Positions 1 to 8,516 are shown, counted from the stretch's first letter. The stretch: 64,000 bases of DNA from Pseudomonadota bacterium (GCA_024228935.1 JAAESX010000332.1:1-64000), one strand, 5' to 3'. Made by a program: numbers and translations. Notes: generated by a model not told the origin, from the sequence alone.

Positions 1-921
1 GGCGAGACGTCGGACGCCGACGCGAAGGTCGTGGGCGTTGCGACGGCTGTAGTTGTCGTCGTGAAGGTCGCGCTGTTGGCCGCCGCGACCCACGAGTTCG
101 TCGGCGCAGTACAGGACGCAAGCGACGTGCAGCTGGACCGGATCGAGGTGGATGGTCAAGAGTTCCACTGCGCGACCGCGGAGGAGGTGTTGCAGCTCGC
201 GAGCGCCCAGTTCCAAGCCGGAAAGGCGCTCGTCAGCGCAGCGAGCTCGTTGACCGGTCTGGGCGCCGTCAAGGCGACATGGGCCGTCGCCGGCAAAGAA
301 ATCGGTGAGGAGCTGGCGGGAGAGGCCGCGGGTGAGTTCGTCGACTGGTTCGTGGCGGAACTCGTCGGCGCTCTGGGGTCCGCAGTTGGAGCGGAAACGG
401 TGTACCAAGTCCACGGGTGGGACTGGACGGACTACATCCCGGGGCTGTCGACGTTCACCGGAGGCTTCTACATCGTCCCAGACGACGGCGCGTGTGAACC
501 TGAGGACACCGGGAACGTCGAGGACACCGGCGACACCGGCGACGTCGATCCAGCCACCTCCTGGACAGCGGTCGCCGCAGGAAACGAACACACATGCGCC
601 ATCACGGATGGGAGCTTGACGACGTGTTGGGGAGACAGTGGCTATGGAAAGACGTCGCCCCCTACAACGGAGTTCACCTCGATCTGGGCGGGCTACTACG
701 GAACGTGCGGGATCGACGACAGCTGCACGTCTTCCCGCTGGTCCCGTTCAGGTTCTTCACCCGCATCGCCCCCTCCTTCGCTGTCGAGGCGGCGGGAACG
801 TAGTCACGGGTCGGGAGCTCGCACACCCCCCTCGCACACCTCGTCAGGTGTGTACCAGCCTGTGTACCAGCGGGTACACACGGCCCCGATCCTGGTACAC
901 ACCAGCGCCCTAACCCCTTGA
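1..921 (+). CDS. Secreted RCC1-repeat-like protein, 5' end outside window, 3' end probably frameshifted
   Basis: The frame is open from the first base, so the true start lies upstream. A long hydrophobic/amphipathic segment (residues about 10-110) precedes an acidic Thr/Asp/Gly linker (DTGDTGD) and then one recognisable RCC1-like repeat with the AAGNEHTCAI and TCWGDSGYG signatures, starting near base 565. A second repeat begins (CGIDD) near base 710, but the frame then turns into Ser/Pro/Arg-rich low-quality sequence to the stop at 919-921. The neighbouring frame reads QLHVF directly after CGIDD, as RCC1 repeats usually do, so a one- or two-base frameshift near 715-722 is likely. Homologous secreted proteins normally carry six or more such repeats, so this copy is truncated. 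Function is unknown; RCC1 repeats form beta-propellers used in protein binding. Confidence 0.5.
   Translation, partial: GETSDADAKVVGVATAVVVVVKVALLAAATHEFVGAVQDASDVQLDRIEVDGQEFHCATAEEVLQLASAQFQAGKALVSAASSLTGLGAVKATWAVAGKEIGEELAGEAAGEFVDWFVAELVGALGSAVGAETVYQVHGWDWTDYIPGLSTFTGGFYIVPDDGACEPEDTGNVEDTGDTGDVDPATSWTAVAAGNEHTCAITDGSLTTCWGDSGYGKTSPPTTEFTSIWAGYYGTCGIDDSCTSSRWSRSGSSPASPPPSLSRRRERSHGSGARTPPSHTSSGVYQPVYQRVHTAPILVHTSALTP
836..903. repeat. Nested inverted and direct repeats around TGTGTACC
   Basis: A hairpin ACACCT-4-AGGTGT (836-851) overlaps a perfect 12-bp inverted repeat GGTGTGTACCAG (847-858) / CTGGTACACACC (892-903). Inside it lie a direct repeat TGTGTACCAGC (849-859 and 861-871) and a smaller inverted pair GTGTACC/GGTACAC (862-879). 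It sits between the convergent ends of the RCC1-like gene and fliE, so a bidirectional terminator or a protein-binding site are both possible. No T-tract follows. Confidence 0.55.
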
Positions 922-932
922 ATTACTGAACT

Positions 933-1244
933 TCAGATCGCCATGTTCATGACCTGCTCGTACGCCGAGACCACCTTGTCTCGCACGCTGACCATGGCCC
1001 GCATGGAGATGTTGGCCTCTTCGAGCGCGACCATCATCTGGGACATCGAGGCGTCGCCTCGCGCCTGGAGTTCGGTGACGACATCGGCATTCTGCACTGT
1101 GTCGTCGACGCTCTCGAGCGCTTGCTCGAGCCTCGCCGAGAAGTCGTCGCCGCCCGCGCCCGAGGCCGCCTTGGGGCCTTGCTCGACCCCGGCCTTGAGC
1201 TGTTCGATGCGCGCCTTGGCGCCTTGGAGGGCCTGGATGCTCAT
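933..1244 (-). CDS. fliE: Flagellar hook-basal body protein FliE
   Basis: 103 aa, the usual FliE length. The C-terminal half carries the family signature (MSQMMVALEEANISMRAMVSVRDKVVSAYEQVMNM, given in part). FliE joins the MS-ring to the proximal rod and is exported by the flagellar type III system. The start ATG overlaps the flgC stop in an ATGA arrangement, so translation is probably coupled to flgC. It is the last gene of the flgB-flgC-fliE unit here; fliF, which often follows, is absent and a non-flagellar gene converges from the other side. Confidence 0.95.
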   Translation of the reverse strand: MSIQALQGAKARIEQLKAGVEQGPKAASGAGGDDFSARLEQALESVDDTVQNADVVTELQARGDASMSQMMVALEEANISMRAMVSVRDKVVSAYEQVMNMAI

Positions 1245-1666
1245 CGACCGATCTCCAGGGCCTTCTGCGCGAGCTCCTTGGCGATGTCGACGACGTTCGC
1301 GTTGGCCTCGTACGACCGCTGCGTGTTCATCATGTCCACCATCTCGGTCATCAGGTCGACCTTGGGGAACTTGACCATTCCGGTGGCCGGGTCGGCGTGC
1401 GGGTGGTCGGGCATGTAGTGCTCGACGTACTCGTCGCTCTTCTCGATCTCCGGCACCTCGACGGTCGACATCTGCTGCTCGAGCTGATCTCCGAACGGAT
1501 CCAGCTGCTTGGCCTCGAAGACCACCGAGCGCCGCTGGTACGGCCCGCCCTCTTCGGTCTTGGTCGTCCGCGCGTTCGCCAGGTTGCTGGCCGTCGCCGT
1601 CAGCCGCACGCGCTGGGCGGACATGCCCGAGGCCGCGATGCTGAGGATGTCGTTGACTCCGCTCAT
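1241..1666 (-). CDS. flgC: Flagellar proximal rod protein FlgC
   Basis: 141 aa. The N-terminus has the rod/hook family motif SGMSAQRVRLTATASNLANA, and the C-terminus has the matching helix with MVDMMNTQRSYEANANVV. Together with FlgB and FlgF it forms the rod between the MS-ring and FlgG, in the periplasm. It lies 8 nt downstream of flgB and overlaps fliE by 4 nt, the classical flgBC-fliE order. Confidence 0.95.
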   Translation of the reverse strand: MSGVNDILSIAASGMSAQRVRLTATASNLANARTTKTEEGGPYQRRSVVFEAKQLDPFGDQLEQQMSTVEVPEIEKSDEYVEHYMPDHPHADPATGMVKFPKVDLMTEMVDMMNTQRSYEANANVVDIAKELAQKALEIGR

Positions 1667-1674
1667 GGTGCCTC

Positions 1675-2046
1675 CTATCGTCCGTCGCTGGCGGCGTAGC
1701 GCAACAGCGCCAGCCGCTTCGAGAGCCCCGTCGTCAGGGCGCTGTACATGGTGAAGGTCTCGGCCATGACGGCGTTCTCCTTCTCCAGGACGACCGAGTT
1801 GCCGTCCGTGACCCAGTCCTCGGGCGCGAGCTCCTCGATGGGGAGCGCCGCATCGGGAAGGGCCACCTGGCCGTCGAGCTGCTCGAACACCTGGTCCAGT
1901 GCGGCGTCGAAGTCGAGCCGCTTGGCCTTGAACCCGGGGGTGTCCGCGTTGGCGAGGTTCGTCGCGGTCAGCGCCACCTGCTTCTGGCGCAGGTCGATGG
2001 CCGCTCCCAGCCCCGTGTGGAGCCGGTCGAAGAGCAGGTCGGACAT
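1675..2046 (-). CDS. flgB: Flagellar proximal rod protein FlgB
   Basis: 123 aa with the N-terminal rod motif ALTATNLANADTPGFKAKRLDF and a C-terminal helix (ENAVMAETFTMYSALTTGLSKRL). First gene of the flgB-flgC-fliE unit. The ATG at 2046 has a strong GGAGG ribosome site a few bases upstream. A candidate sigma-28 box (TCAA-N15-TCCGATTG) lies about 30 nt before the start. Confidence 0.95.
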   Translation of the reverse strand: MSDLLFDRLHTGLGAAIDLRQKQVALTATNLANADTPGFKAKRLDFDAALDQVFEQLDGQVALPDAALPIEELAPEDWVTDGNSVVLEKENAVMAETFTMYSALTTGLSKRLALLRYAASDGR

Positions 2047-2075
2047 GAGGTCACCTCCTCGAGGGGGACGACCTC

Positions 2076-2102
2076 CAATCGGACACGATCACGAACAGTT
2101 GA
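2076..2102 (-). promoter_or_regulatory. Candidate sigma-28 promoter of flgB-flgC-fliE
   Basis: Minus-strand TCAA, 15-nt spacer, TCCGATTG. This fits the box found before several other flagellar units in this window and resembles the sigma-28 consensus TAAA-N15-GCCGATAA. The predicted leader is about 25 nt and contains the ribosome site. Confidence 0.5.
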
Positions 2103-2134
2103 GAGGTTTCGGGATTTTGGCCCGATCCCGCGGC

Positions 2135-4309
2135 TCAGCGATCGTCGCGTCTCCGCGCGAGCTCGGCGTCGAAGGCACCGTCGGCCTCGCGCTCCCGGCC
2201 CAGGGCTGCCCACAGATCGTCGTCCGAGGCCAGCGAGGCGGCGAGCATCGGCTCGTCCTCCCCTGCCCGGCCCGACGCCTCGACCGCGAGCCACGTCGCG
2301 TAGCGCCGCGTGACGTCGTCGTCGCTACGGCCGGCGGCCTCGCGCGCAGCGACCGCCGCGTCCTCGTTCCGGCCCTGGCTCAGCAGGCACCGCGCGAGCG
2401 CCAGGTGCGCCTCGCCGTCCGCCAGCTCGACCGGCTCGACCTTCTGTCGCGTCAGGTCGAGGAGCGCGGGGACCGACCGATCACACCGACCGGCCTCGGT
2501 GTCGACCAGCGCCATCCGCACGGTCGCGGCGACCCGCGTGTCCGGCGACAGCGCCGCCTTCCGGTAGGCCAGCAGCGCCTCGTCCGGCTTCTCCTGGGCC
2601 ACCAGCGCATCGCCCTCGAAGAGCCAGGTGCGAGCGGGGTCGTCGACGCCTTGCTTCCGAGCGAACTCCAGCGTGCGCTGGCTCTCCTCGGCCCGCCCAA
2701 CGGCCAGGTACAAGCGAGCCATCTCCACGAGATCGTTCGGCTCCTGCTCGCCGAGCCGGGTCTGGATGCCGAACAGGACGCGATGCACGTCGAGCGCCTC
2801 GTCGTAGAGCTCCAGATCCTCATAGGCGCGGGCCACGACGCGGACCGCGGTCACGTCCTGGACCTCTCGCTCGAGGTCCGGAGCCCACAGGTCACCCCAC
2901 AGCGCCAACAGGTCGACCGTCCGGCCGTCCCGCTGCAGCTGCTGCAAGCGCCCCTCGAGAGCGGTCCACAGGAGCTTCGGGGCGTCCGAGCGCGCGCCCC
3001 GCTCCGGGTGGCTCTTCAAGAGCGCGGCCAGGTGCTTGGCGGCGCCGTCCAGATCGCCCAGGCCCTCAGCGACCTGGGCCAGCAGGTAGAGGGCCTCGGC
3101 TCCGGCCATGCCCCCGCCGTCCGCCATCGTGTACAGCTCGGGCAGGTGGTCCGGCCAGGTACGGGGGCCGTCCTCGGCCATGACGAGCGCGTGCTTCCGC
3201 GCCCGGATGACGCCACCGAGCTCGGGGTGTCCCGCCACCTCGGACCAGGCGCGACGAGCGCCTTCCCCGTCATGGGTCTGGAAGCGGGCATCTCCGAGCG
3301 AGGCCCAGCCGTATGGCGCGAGCTCGCCCAGGGCGGGAAGCGCTGCCGACAGCAGGGGCTCCGCCTCCAGGTGCCGGCCGTCCATCTGCAGCAGCTGGGC
3401 GGCCAGGAGCAGGCTCTCCGGCCGGGCGTTGGCCCGGGCGAGCGCCCGTCCCGTGGGGGCCGCTGGCGGATCGGCGGTGTCCAGCGCGACCAGCGCGAGG
3501 CACTCCAGCACCTCGGGCTCGCGGTGCCGCGACTCGACGGCCCGGCCGCAGTGCTCGCGGGCCTCGTCGGTGCGTCCGATGACGACCTCCGAGCGCGCCA
3601 GGTGCAGCCAGGTGCTGGACGGCCAGGACGCATCGAGCTCGGTCACGCGCTCGAAGTAGTGCGCCGCCTCACGGTGGAACCCCAGCCGTGCGTACGCCTC
3701 GCCGAGGCGGAACAGCGCAGCGGCCTCCTCGTACGGCACCTCGGCCAGCTCGAGCCCGGCGCGGTGCCGGTCGATGGCGGCCATCCCGTCCCCGGGGATC
3801 AGCAGGTCACGGAGCTCGCCCGAGACGTTCGCCTCCCAGGTCGCGAACCCCGCGGGGAAGGTGGCGGCGTCGACGGCCACGGTGCTCGCGCGACCAGGCA
3901 GCATGCCCAGGGGCGTCGCCGGCGGAATCCAGGAGTCGGGCTCGACCTCGCCGGCGAGCAGATCGGCGAGCTCGGGCGCTCCGACCACCGGCAGGATCTG
4001 GGGGACGCCGTCGTCGATCACGAAGACCACGTCGCCGTCGTCCCAGCGCCAGGAGGCGGTCTGGTCGCGCTCGGGCTCCAGATAGGCCGTCACGACCCAC
4101 GTCCCGCCGCCCAGGCCGAGCGTGTCCCAGGCGAGCACGCCCTCGGTGGAGCGCCCCTCCAGGTCCAGCGGCTGGCTGACGCCGAGGACGGTCCACTGCA
4201 CCCGATCCGGAGACGTGCGAGGCAGCTGTCGGACGCGCGCGCGCCCCCCCGGAGAGACCACCGCATGGCGGGGCTCGGCATGGGCCAGCGACAGCGCGAG
4301 GAGGACCAT
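2135..4309 (-). CDS. Secreted tetratricopeptide-repeat protein
   Basis: 724 aa. A very short signal peptide (MVLLALSLAHA, cleavage after AHA) precedes a beta-rich N-terminal region of about 190 residues. From residue about 200 to the end there are many degenerate TPR helices (for example RLGEAYARLGFHREAAHYFERV). TPRs are protein-binding scaffolds, so a periplasmic or outer-membrane assembly role near the flagellum is plausible but not shown. It is the third gene of an operon with a PilZ-like protein and a beta-barrel protein: its ATG overlaps the upstream stop (ATGA), so translation is coupled. No enzymatic motif was seen. The long open frame on the opposite strand here is a shadow. Confidence 0.85.
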   Translation of the reverse strand: MVLLALSLAHAEPRHAVVSPGGRARVRQLPRTSPDRVQWTVLGVSQPLDLEGRSTEGVLAWDTLGLGGGTWVVTAYLEPERDQTASWRWDDGDVVFVIDDGVPQILPVVGAPELADLLAGEVEPDSWIPPATPLGMLPGRASTVAVDAATFPAGFATWEANVSGELRDLLIPGDGMAAIDRHRAGLELAEVPYEEAAALFRLGEAYARLGFHREAAHYFERVTELDASWPSSTWLHLARSEVVIGRTDEAREHCGRAVESRHREPEVLECLALVALDTADPPAAPTGRALARANARPESLLLAAQLLQMDGRHLEAEPLLSAALPALGELAPYGWASLGDARFQTHDGEGARRAWSEVAGHPELGGVIRARKHALVMAEDGPRTWPDHLPELYTMADGGGMAGAEALYLLAQVAEGLGDLDGAAKHLAALLKSHPERGARSDAPKLLWTALEGRLQQLQRDGRTVDLLALWGDLWAPDLEREVQDVTAVRVVARAYEDLELYDEALDVHRVLFGIQTRLGEQEPNDLVEMARLYLAVGRAEESQRTLEFARKQGVDDPARTWLFEGDALVAQEKPDEALLAYRKAALSPDTRVAATVRMALVDTEAGRCDRSVPALLDLTRQKVEPVELADGEAHLALARCLLSQGRNEDAAVAAREAAGRSDDDVTRRYATWLAVEASGRAGEDEPMLAASLASDDDLWAALGREREADGAFDAELARRRDDR

Positions 4310-4995
4310 CAGAACTGGACTCCAAGGCCGAAGGTGCCGCGCCAGGCGGCCAGGTCGAAGCCTGTCTCGGCCTTCTGGAAGCGGCGCCCGGCGTAGAGCT
4401 CGACGTGGAGTCCGTCCACCTGCGGGCCCGGTCGCGGGATGCTGTCGGGCGTCGACGCGAGGATGCCGGTCGCCAGGCGCACACCCAGGCGCGCCTCACC
4501 ACCGAGCTTGGTGCCGCTCACGATGGGCCCGACGAGCTGGTCCTCGAGCTCCCATACGCTCGACTCCTCCTTGAAGAGCGTCGCGGTGGGGCCGACACCG
4601 AAGAACATCTGGCTGCCGTCGCCGAAGGCCATGCGGCCCTCGACCAGGACGGACAGCGGGACGATCTCCATCGAGGTGCCGCTTCCGGTCTGTGCGTCGG
4701 TCAGCAGGTCGATCTCGGAACCCGACATGCTCTGGTAGGCGCCCTCGAGGTCCACCTGCACGTACTCATGCACCGGAACCACCAGGCCAGCACCGACCAT
4801 CAGCGCGCTGCTGCGGTAGACGCGGCCGATCTCGGGATCGTCCCAGACCTCGCCAACACCCCGGAACCACAGGGAGACCCCCGGCCCGTCTGCTGGTTCC
4901 TGGGCCGCGGCCGCCTGCTCGGCGGCCGTCAGCGGCTTCACGGGGGCGGGTGCACCCGCCTGCGCTTCAAGCGCGAAAAGCAGCGTCCAGCTCAC
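4309..4995 (-). CDS. Predicted outer-membrane beta-barrel protein
   Basis: 228 aa from a GTG at 4995. An in-frame extension upstream runs through the PilZ-like gene in another frame and reads as Arg/Ser-rich noise, which supports this start. It has a short uncharged signal peptide (VSWTLLFALEAQAG), an Ala/Pro linker, then alternating amphipathic beta-strands with Gly/aromatic turns, ending in the aromatic-terminated strand FGLGVQF typical of outer-membrane barrels. It overlaps the upstream gene by 29 bp and the TPR gene by 4 bp (ATGA). No specific family is recognised. Position suggests an envelope role connected with motility. Confidence 0.75.
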   Translation of the reverse strand: MSWTLLFALEAQAGAPAPVKPLTAAEQAAAAQEPADGPGVSLWFRGVGEVWDDPEIGRVYRSSALMVGAGLVVPVHEYVQVDLEGAYQSMSGSEIDLLTDAQTGSGTSMEIVPLSVLVEGRMAFGDGSQMFFGVGPTATLFKEESSVWELEDQLVGPIVSGTKLGGEARLGVRLATGILASTPDSIPRPGPQVDGLHVELYAGRRFQKAETGFDLAAWRGTFGLGVQF

Positions 4996-5527
4996 GACGG
5001 CGCGCCCTCCTCTGCTGCTCGAAGACGAACGCCACGACGAGGTCCCGCGAAGCGGCGTCGATGTCGTCGAAGAGAAGCTCGACATGGGTCCCGGCGTCCC
5101 GCGCGTGCGCGCGGACCGAGACCAGTTGGTAGGAACCGGCGACACGCAGGCCCAGGTGGACCCCCACCTGGCCCTCGGCCTGGAGACCGACGACCTCGAG
5201 GCCGTCGCCACCGATGCGGACATCGTGCTCGACGAGCGCGACGCCCCGGTTCCCGAGCAGCGCCCGGCGGTGCAGCAGCTCGACCTCGCGCTCCAGGGCG
5301 CTGACCGCGTCCAGGACGTGGACGAGCGCTTCCTTGACCTCGGCGTCTCGTCGGGTCGACAAGCGGCCGAGGACCTCGCGGGCCTGACCGGCGAGCCGGC
5401 GAGCCTGCACGGGGCGAAGCAGCGCAGCGGCCGAGTCCGCCGAGTCGAGCGCGAGCTCCACCCGGGCCGGAGCCCGGAAGAATCGGCCCTCGTCGGGGGG
5501 AACGCGCACGCTGAAAGAGTCCTGCAT
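4967..5527 (-). CDS. PilZ-like domain protein (possible c-di-GMP effector)
   Basis: 186 aa, cytoplasmic, no signal peptide. The C-terminal half looks like a PilZ barrel: RIGGDGLEVVG resembles the D/NxSxxG turn, and the end (ELLFDDIDAASRDLVVAFVFEQQRRARR) matches the usual closing helix of PilZ proteins. The canonical RxxxR switch motif is not obvious; the nearest is the N-terminal RFFRAPARVEL, so c-di-GMP binding is uncertain. It heads an operon with the beta-barrel and TPR genes. A sigma-28-like -10 (TCCGATGG) ends exactly 7 nt before the ATG, suggesting a leaderless mRNA. Confidence 0.55.
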   Translation of the reverse strand: MQDSFSVRVPPDEGRFFRAPARVELALDSADSAAALLRPVQARRLAGQAREVLGRLSTRRDAEVKEALVHVLDAVSALEREVELLHRRALLGNRGVALVEHDVRIGGDGLEVVGLQAEGQVGVHLGLRVAGSYQLVSVRAHARDAGTHVELLFDDIDAASRDLVVAFVFEQQRRARRRELDAAFRA

Positions 5528-5534
5528 GTCCGGT

Positions 5535-5561
5535 CCATCGGACAGGGAGACCCGGGTTCAA
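5535..5561 (-). promoter_or_regulatory. Candidate sigma-28 promoter of the PilZ-like operon, leaderless geometry
   Basis: Minus-strand TTGA-N15-TCCGATGG followed by only 7 nt and then ATG. The same -10-to-start distance is seen before flhA and before the giant surface protein. The -35 half is a weak match. Confidence 0.4.
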
Positions 5562-5854
5562 GCCTTTTTGCGGATCCGCTGCCCACTCTTGTGGCTTCGC
5601 AGGTAGCCGTACCCCTTCATCGCGCGCCGGCCGCGGCCCGAGTGGTCGAGCTGCGCCTCCACGTCGTGCTGCCGCTGGCTCACGGCACGCTCGAAGCGAC
5701 GCAGGGCGTGCTGGAGCTCCCTCACCTCGTCGGGCGCGAGCGCGCTGGCCTCGAGGCCGATGCGCTCGAGCAGAGCCTCGGTGACGCCGGGCTCGAGCGT
5801 CTCCTCGTCCTGGAGACGACGGATCAGGGCCTGGACGGCGTCGACCAGGCTCAT
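5558..5854 (-). CDS. Small basic/helical protein in the fliT position
   Basis: 98 aa, helical, with a basic C-terminus (YGYLRSHKSGQRIRKKA). Its ATG overlaps the fliS stop (ATGA), so it is translationally coupled to fliS. In many bacteria a small export chaperone such as FliT follows fliS, and size and position fit, but I cannot see sequence motifs that prove it. Alternative: an unrelated small flagellar accessory protein. Confidence 0.6.
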   Translation of the reverse strand: MSLVDAVQALIRRLQDEETLEPGVTEALLERIGLEASALAPDEVRELQHALRRFERAVSQRQHDVEAQLDHSGRGRRAMKGYGYLRSHKSGQRIRKKA

Positions 5855-6207
5855 CCCACTGCACCTTCCCAGGCCTCGAGGAGAGTCTGTGTCACGCCCT
5901 TCACGGCGTTGATCTTCTCGACGTCGCCCGTCCGCTCGGCGGAAGCGAGCTCCCGGATGGCCCAGGTGTACAGGCGCCGCAGCTGGCTCCCCAGCTCGGG
6001 CGTCTCAGTGGCGTCGAGCGAGGCCAGGAGCTCGCCGTAGACCGCTCGGACCTTCTGGAGCGAGGCGACCGCGGCCTTGCGGTCGTCGGCCATGTCTTCG
6101 GCGGCGTCTTCGAGCCGGAGCACCGAGCCGCGCATCAGCATGACCAGGACCTGCCCGTTCGAGGCCGACTGCACGCCGACCTGCTTGTACCTTCTGATGC
6201 CCCTCAC
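5851..6207 (-). CDS. fliS: Flagellin export chaperone FliS
   Basis: 118 aa. It shows the FliS pattern YKQVGVQSASNGQVLVMLMRG near the N-terminus and the LRRLYTWAIRELASAERTGD helix later, where the family has the L-Y-(D/E) motif. FliS binds the flagellin C-terminus in the cytoplasm and delivers it to the export gate. It starts at GTG 6207 with GGAGG 6 nt upstream, 21 nt after fliD; a coupled small gene follows. Confidence 0.9.
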   Translation of the reverse strand: MRGIRRYKQVGVQSASNGQVLVMLMRGSVLRLEDAAEDMADDRKAAVASLQKVRAVYGELLASLDATETPELGSQLRRLYTWAIRELASAERTGDVEKINAVKGVTQTLLEAWEGAVG

Positions 6208-6228
6208 GAGCGCCCTCCTCTTCCGGGA

Positions 6229-7557
6229 TCAGTCATCGCTGGAACCCAGCAAGGCCCCCAGCTGGCTCTGTGTGCTCTGGAGAGAGCCCAGGACCGTCTC
6301 CATGTACGTGAACTGGGAGCGCAGGCGCTCTTCCATGTTCTCCAGACGCTCCTCGATCTGGTCGATGGCGTCTTCCAGGCTCTCGACCGTGTCCTCGAGG
6401 GTCTCGGTCCGGGTCTCGATCAGGCCGTCGTCGCTGAGGTAGACCTCGTCCAGGTCGGCGATGACCGTCTTTGCGAACCCTTCATCGTCCGCGAACAGGG
6501 CGAGGACGTCCTCGGGGTTCTCGACGAGCTGCTCCTCGAAGACCGTGCTGTCGAACTCGAGGTTTCCGCTCTGCTTCGTGTTGATCCCGATGTTTCCGAG
6601 GCCGAAGTAGTCGTCCGCGCTGTAGTTGTCGGACACGCGGTTGCCGAGCTGGTCGACGATCCCGCGGATCGTGCCGTCTCCGAACAGCGCGCCTCGGATG
6701 CCCTCGTCGGCGTCGAAGTCGGTGTTCAGGTTGTAGAACGTGTGCATCGAGTTGTACGCGTCGACGAACGCCTCGACCTTGGCCGTGATGGCATCCGTGT
6801 CGCGTGTGACCGTCGCGGTGATCGGCGACGTCGTCGTCGTCGTCAGCGTGATGTCCATGCCCGGGATGGCGTCGTTGACCTCGTTGGTCGCCGAGTAGAC
6901 GGTGATCCCGTTGAGCTCGATCTCGGCGTCCTGGGGAGCGACCACCTCGCTGAAGCCCGGGCTCGTGCCACCGGTGAGCGCCGAGGTGTCGATCATCAGC
7001 GTGTTCTCGGCGCCGGTGTCGTCGCCCATCACCACCAGTCGGTACGGCGTCGAGCTGTCGCCCGTGTCCATCACATACGCGGAGACGCCATCGAGCGCGT
7101 CGATCTCCTCGGCGACGTCCTCCATCGTCATCGTCAGGTCGACGGCTACGGTCTCGTTGCCCCCGGCGTACTCGACGATGATGTCGCCTGCGCCCAGCAG
7201 GCCGGCCGAGCTGCTGTCGTTGTAGCCCTGCGAGATCTGCATGGCCGAGCGGGCCAGCTCGTTGACCTCGATGTCGTACGAACCCGGAGGCGTCTCGGCC
7301 CCGACCTCGACGTCGATCCAGCCCTCGTCCGACAGCGTGATCGCGTTGTCGCCGAACTCCTCGAGCGAGTCGATGTCCTCGAGCGCCGTCTGCAGGCTGG
7401 AGAGCTTCGTCTTGAACTCCGCCACCTTGTCGATGTGCGCCTCGACATCGGCGAGGTCGGCCTCCAGCATGATCTTCGGCACCTCGGCCGCACCGACGAT
7501 CGCGTCGATGAGTCCTGTGGTGTCGAGCCCGGAGGCAATTCCATCTACGGCTGGCAT
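6229..7557 (-). CDS. fliD: Flagellar filament cap protein FliD
   Basis: 442 aa from ATG 7557, preceded by GAGGGG; an in-frame TTG at 7569 is a poorer alternative. The N-terminus has the FliD signature VDGIASGLDTTGLIDAIV, and the C-terminus has the long coiled coil (ESLEDAIDQIEERLENMEERL) ending in the QLGALLG element. The central acidic, Thr-rich domains are the variable D2/D3. FliD caps the filament and folds exported flagellin. A hairpin separates it from the upstream flagellin gene; fliS follows. Confidence 0.95.
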   Translation of the reverse strand: MPAVDGIASGLDTTGLIDAIVGAAEVPKIMLEADLADVEAHIDKVAEFKTKLSSLQTALEDIDSLEEFGDNAITLSDEGWIDVEVGAETPPGSYDIEVNELARSAMQISQGYNDSSSAGLLGAGDIIVEYAGGNETVAVDLTMTMEDVAEEIDALDGVSAYVMDTGDSSTPYRLVVMGDDTGAENTLMIDTSALTGGTSPGFSEVVAPQDAEIELNGITVYSATNEVNDAIPGMDITLTTTTTSPITATVTRDTDAITAKVEAFVDAYNSMHTFYNLNTDFDADEGIRGALFGDGTIRGIVDQLGNRVSDNYSADDYFGLGNIGINTKQSGNLEFDSTVFEEQLVENPEDVLALFADDEGFAKTVIADLDEVYLSDDGLIETRTETLEDTVESLEDAIDQIEERLENMEERLRSQFTYMETVLGSLQSTQSQLGALLGSSDD

Positions 7558-7577
7558 CACTCCCCTCAACGGATCGA

Positions 7578-7605
7578 AGCGGCCGCCCCTTTAGGGACGG
7601 CCGCT
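7578..7605 (-). terminator. Strong hairpin between flagellin 1 and fliD
   Basis: A 13-position inverted repeat with AGCGGCCG at its outer end. The single imperfect pair is a G-U in minus-strand RNA, which points to a minus-strand transcript. There is no long T-tract. It could reduce read-through from the highly expressed flagellin gene into fliD-fliS. Confidence 0.6.
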
Positions 7606-7629
7606 CGATTTGTTCTCTTGGTGTGCGGT

Positions 7630-8457
7630 TCAGATGAGCTGGGCCGCGGCGGACGTCAGGCTCTTGGCCTGGGCGAGGACGGCGGTTCCGGCCTGCTGCA
7701 TGATCTGGTTCTTGGCGAGCTCAGCGGTCTCGAAGGCGAAGTCGGCGTCACGGATCCGGCTCTCGGCGGACTCGATGTTCGACGTGTACGTCTCGAGGTT
7801 GTTGAGCGCGCTGTCGATACGGTTCTCGACCGCACCGTAGTCCGACCGGTAGCCGTTCACGGTGTCCATCGCGGTGTCGAGGTCGGCGATGGCCGACTGG
7901 GCACCCGAAGCGGACGAGAGGTCGAGCGAAGCGGTGTCGACGCCGAGGACGGTTCCGCGCAGGTCACCCAGGGTGATGCTGATGCGGTCATTCGCGGTGC
8001 CGTTGACGCCGACCTGGACATCCAGCGAGGTGCTCGTGCCATCGGACAGGGACACGCCGTTGAACTCGGTCACCGAAGCGATGCGGTCGACTTCGCCGGC
8101 CAGCTGCTCGTACTCGTCCTGGACGTAGGCGCGCTCATCGTCGTCGAGCGTCTCCGAGGAGGACTGCACGGCGAGCTCACGCATCCGCTTCAGGATGTTC
8201 GAGACCTCTTCGGTCGAGCCCTCGGCGGTGCTGATGACCGAGATGCCATCGTTGGCGTTGCGGGCGGCGACTCGAGCCGAGCGGGCAACGTTGTCCAGGT
8301 TCTCGGCGACGCCGAGTCCCGCCGCGTCGTCCGCGGCGCTGTTGATGCGAAGTCCGGAGCTCAGACGGGCGAAGCTGTCAGACAGGTTCCGCGTGGTCTT
8401 TCCGAGCTGCGTCGTGGCGTTGAGTGCGCTCACGTTGGTGTTGACGGTAAGGGCCAT
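7630..8457 (-). CDS. fliC: Flagellin (copy 1)
   Basis: 275 aa from ATG 8457, supported by GGAGGA 6 nt upstream; a longer in-frame extension is rejected. N-terminal D0/D1 (NTNVSALNATTQLGKTTRNL, SSGLRINSAADDAAGLGVAE) and C-terminal D1/D0 (ESRIRDADFAFETAELAKNQ, ending VLAQAKSLTSAAAQLI) are intact. The variable middle is very short, so the filament should lack large D2/D3 domains. About 70-80% identical by eye to copy 2. Exported by the flagellar type III gate with FliS. Confidence 0.97.
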   Translation of the reverse strand: MALTVNTNVSALNATTQLGKTTRNLSDSFARLSSGLRINSAADDAAGLGVAENLDNVARSARVAARNANDGISVISTAEGSTEEVSNILKRMRELAVQSSSETLDDDERAYVQDEYEQLAGEVDRIASVTEFNGVSLSDGTSTSLDVQVGVNGTANDRISITLGDLRGTVLGVDTASLDLSSASGAQSAIADLDTAMDTVNGYRSDYGAVENRIDSALNNLETYTSNIESAESRIRDADFAFETAELAKNQIMQQAGTAVLAQAKSLTSAAAQLI

Positions 8458-8516
8458 TTTTTCCTCCAATGGTTGGAACTCCCTGGAGCCTCTTGCTGCG
8501 GGGTGTTCCGACCAGA

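Noticed and set aside
1748..4396. 882-aa open frame on the plus strand opposite the TPR gene
   Set aside because: Arg/Gln/Leu-rich antisense shadow typical of high-GC DNA; the minus strand holds coupled genes with clear domains.
7570..7580. TTG start for fliD at 7569
   Set aside because: The ATG at 7557 has a good ribosome site directly upstream and matches the usual FliD N-terminus.
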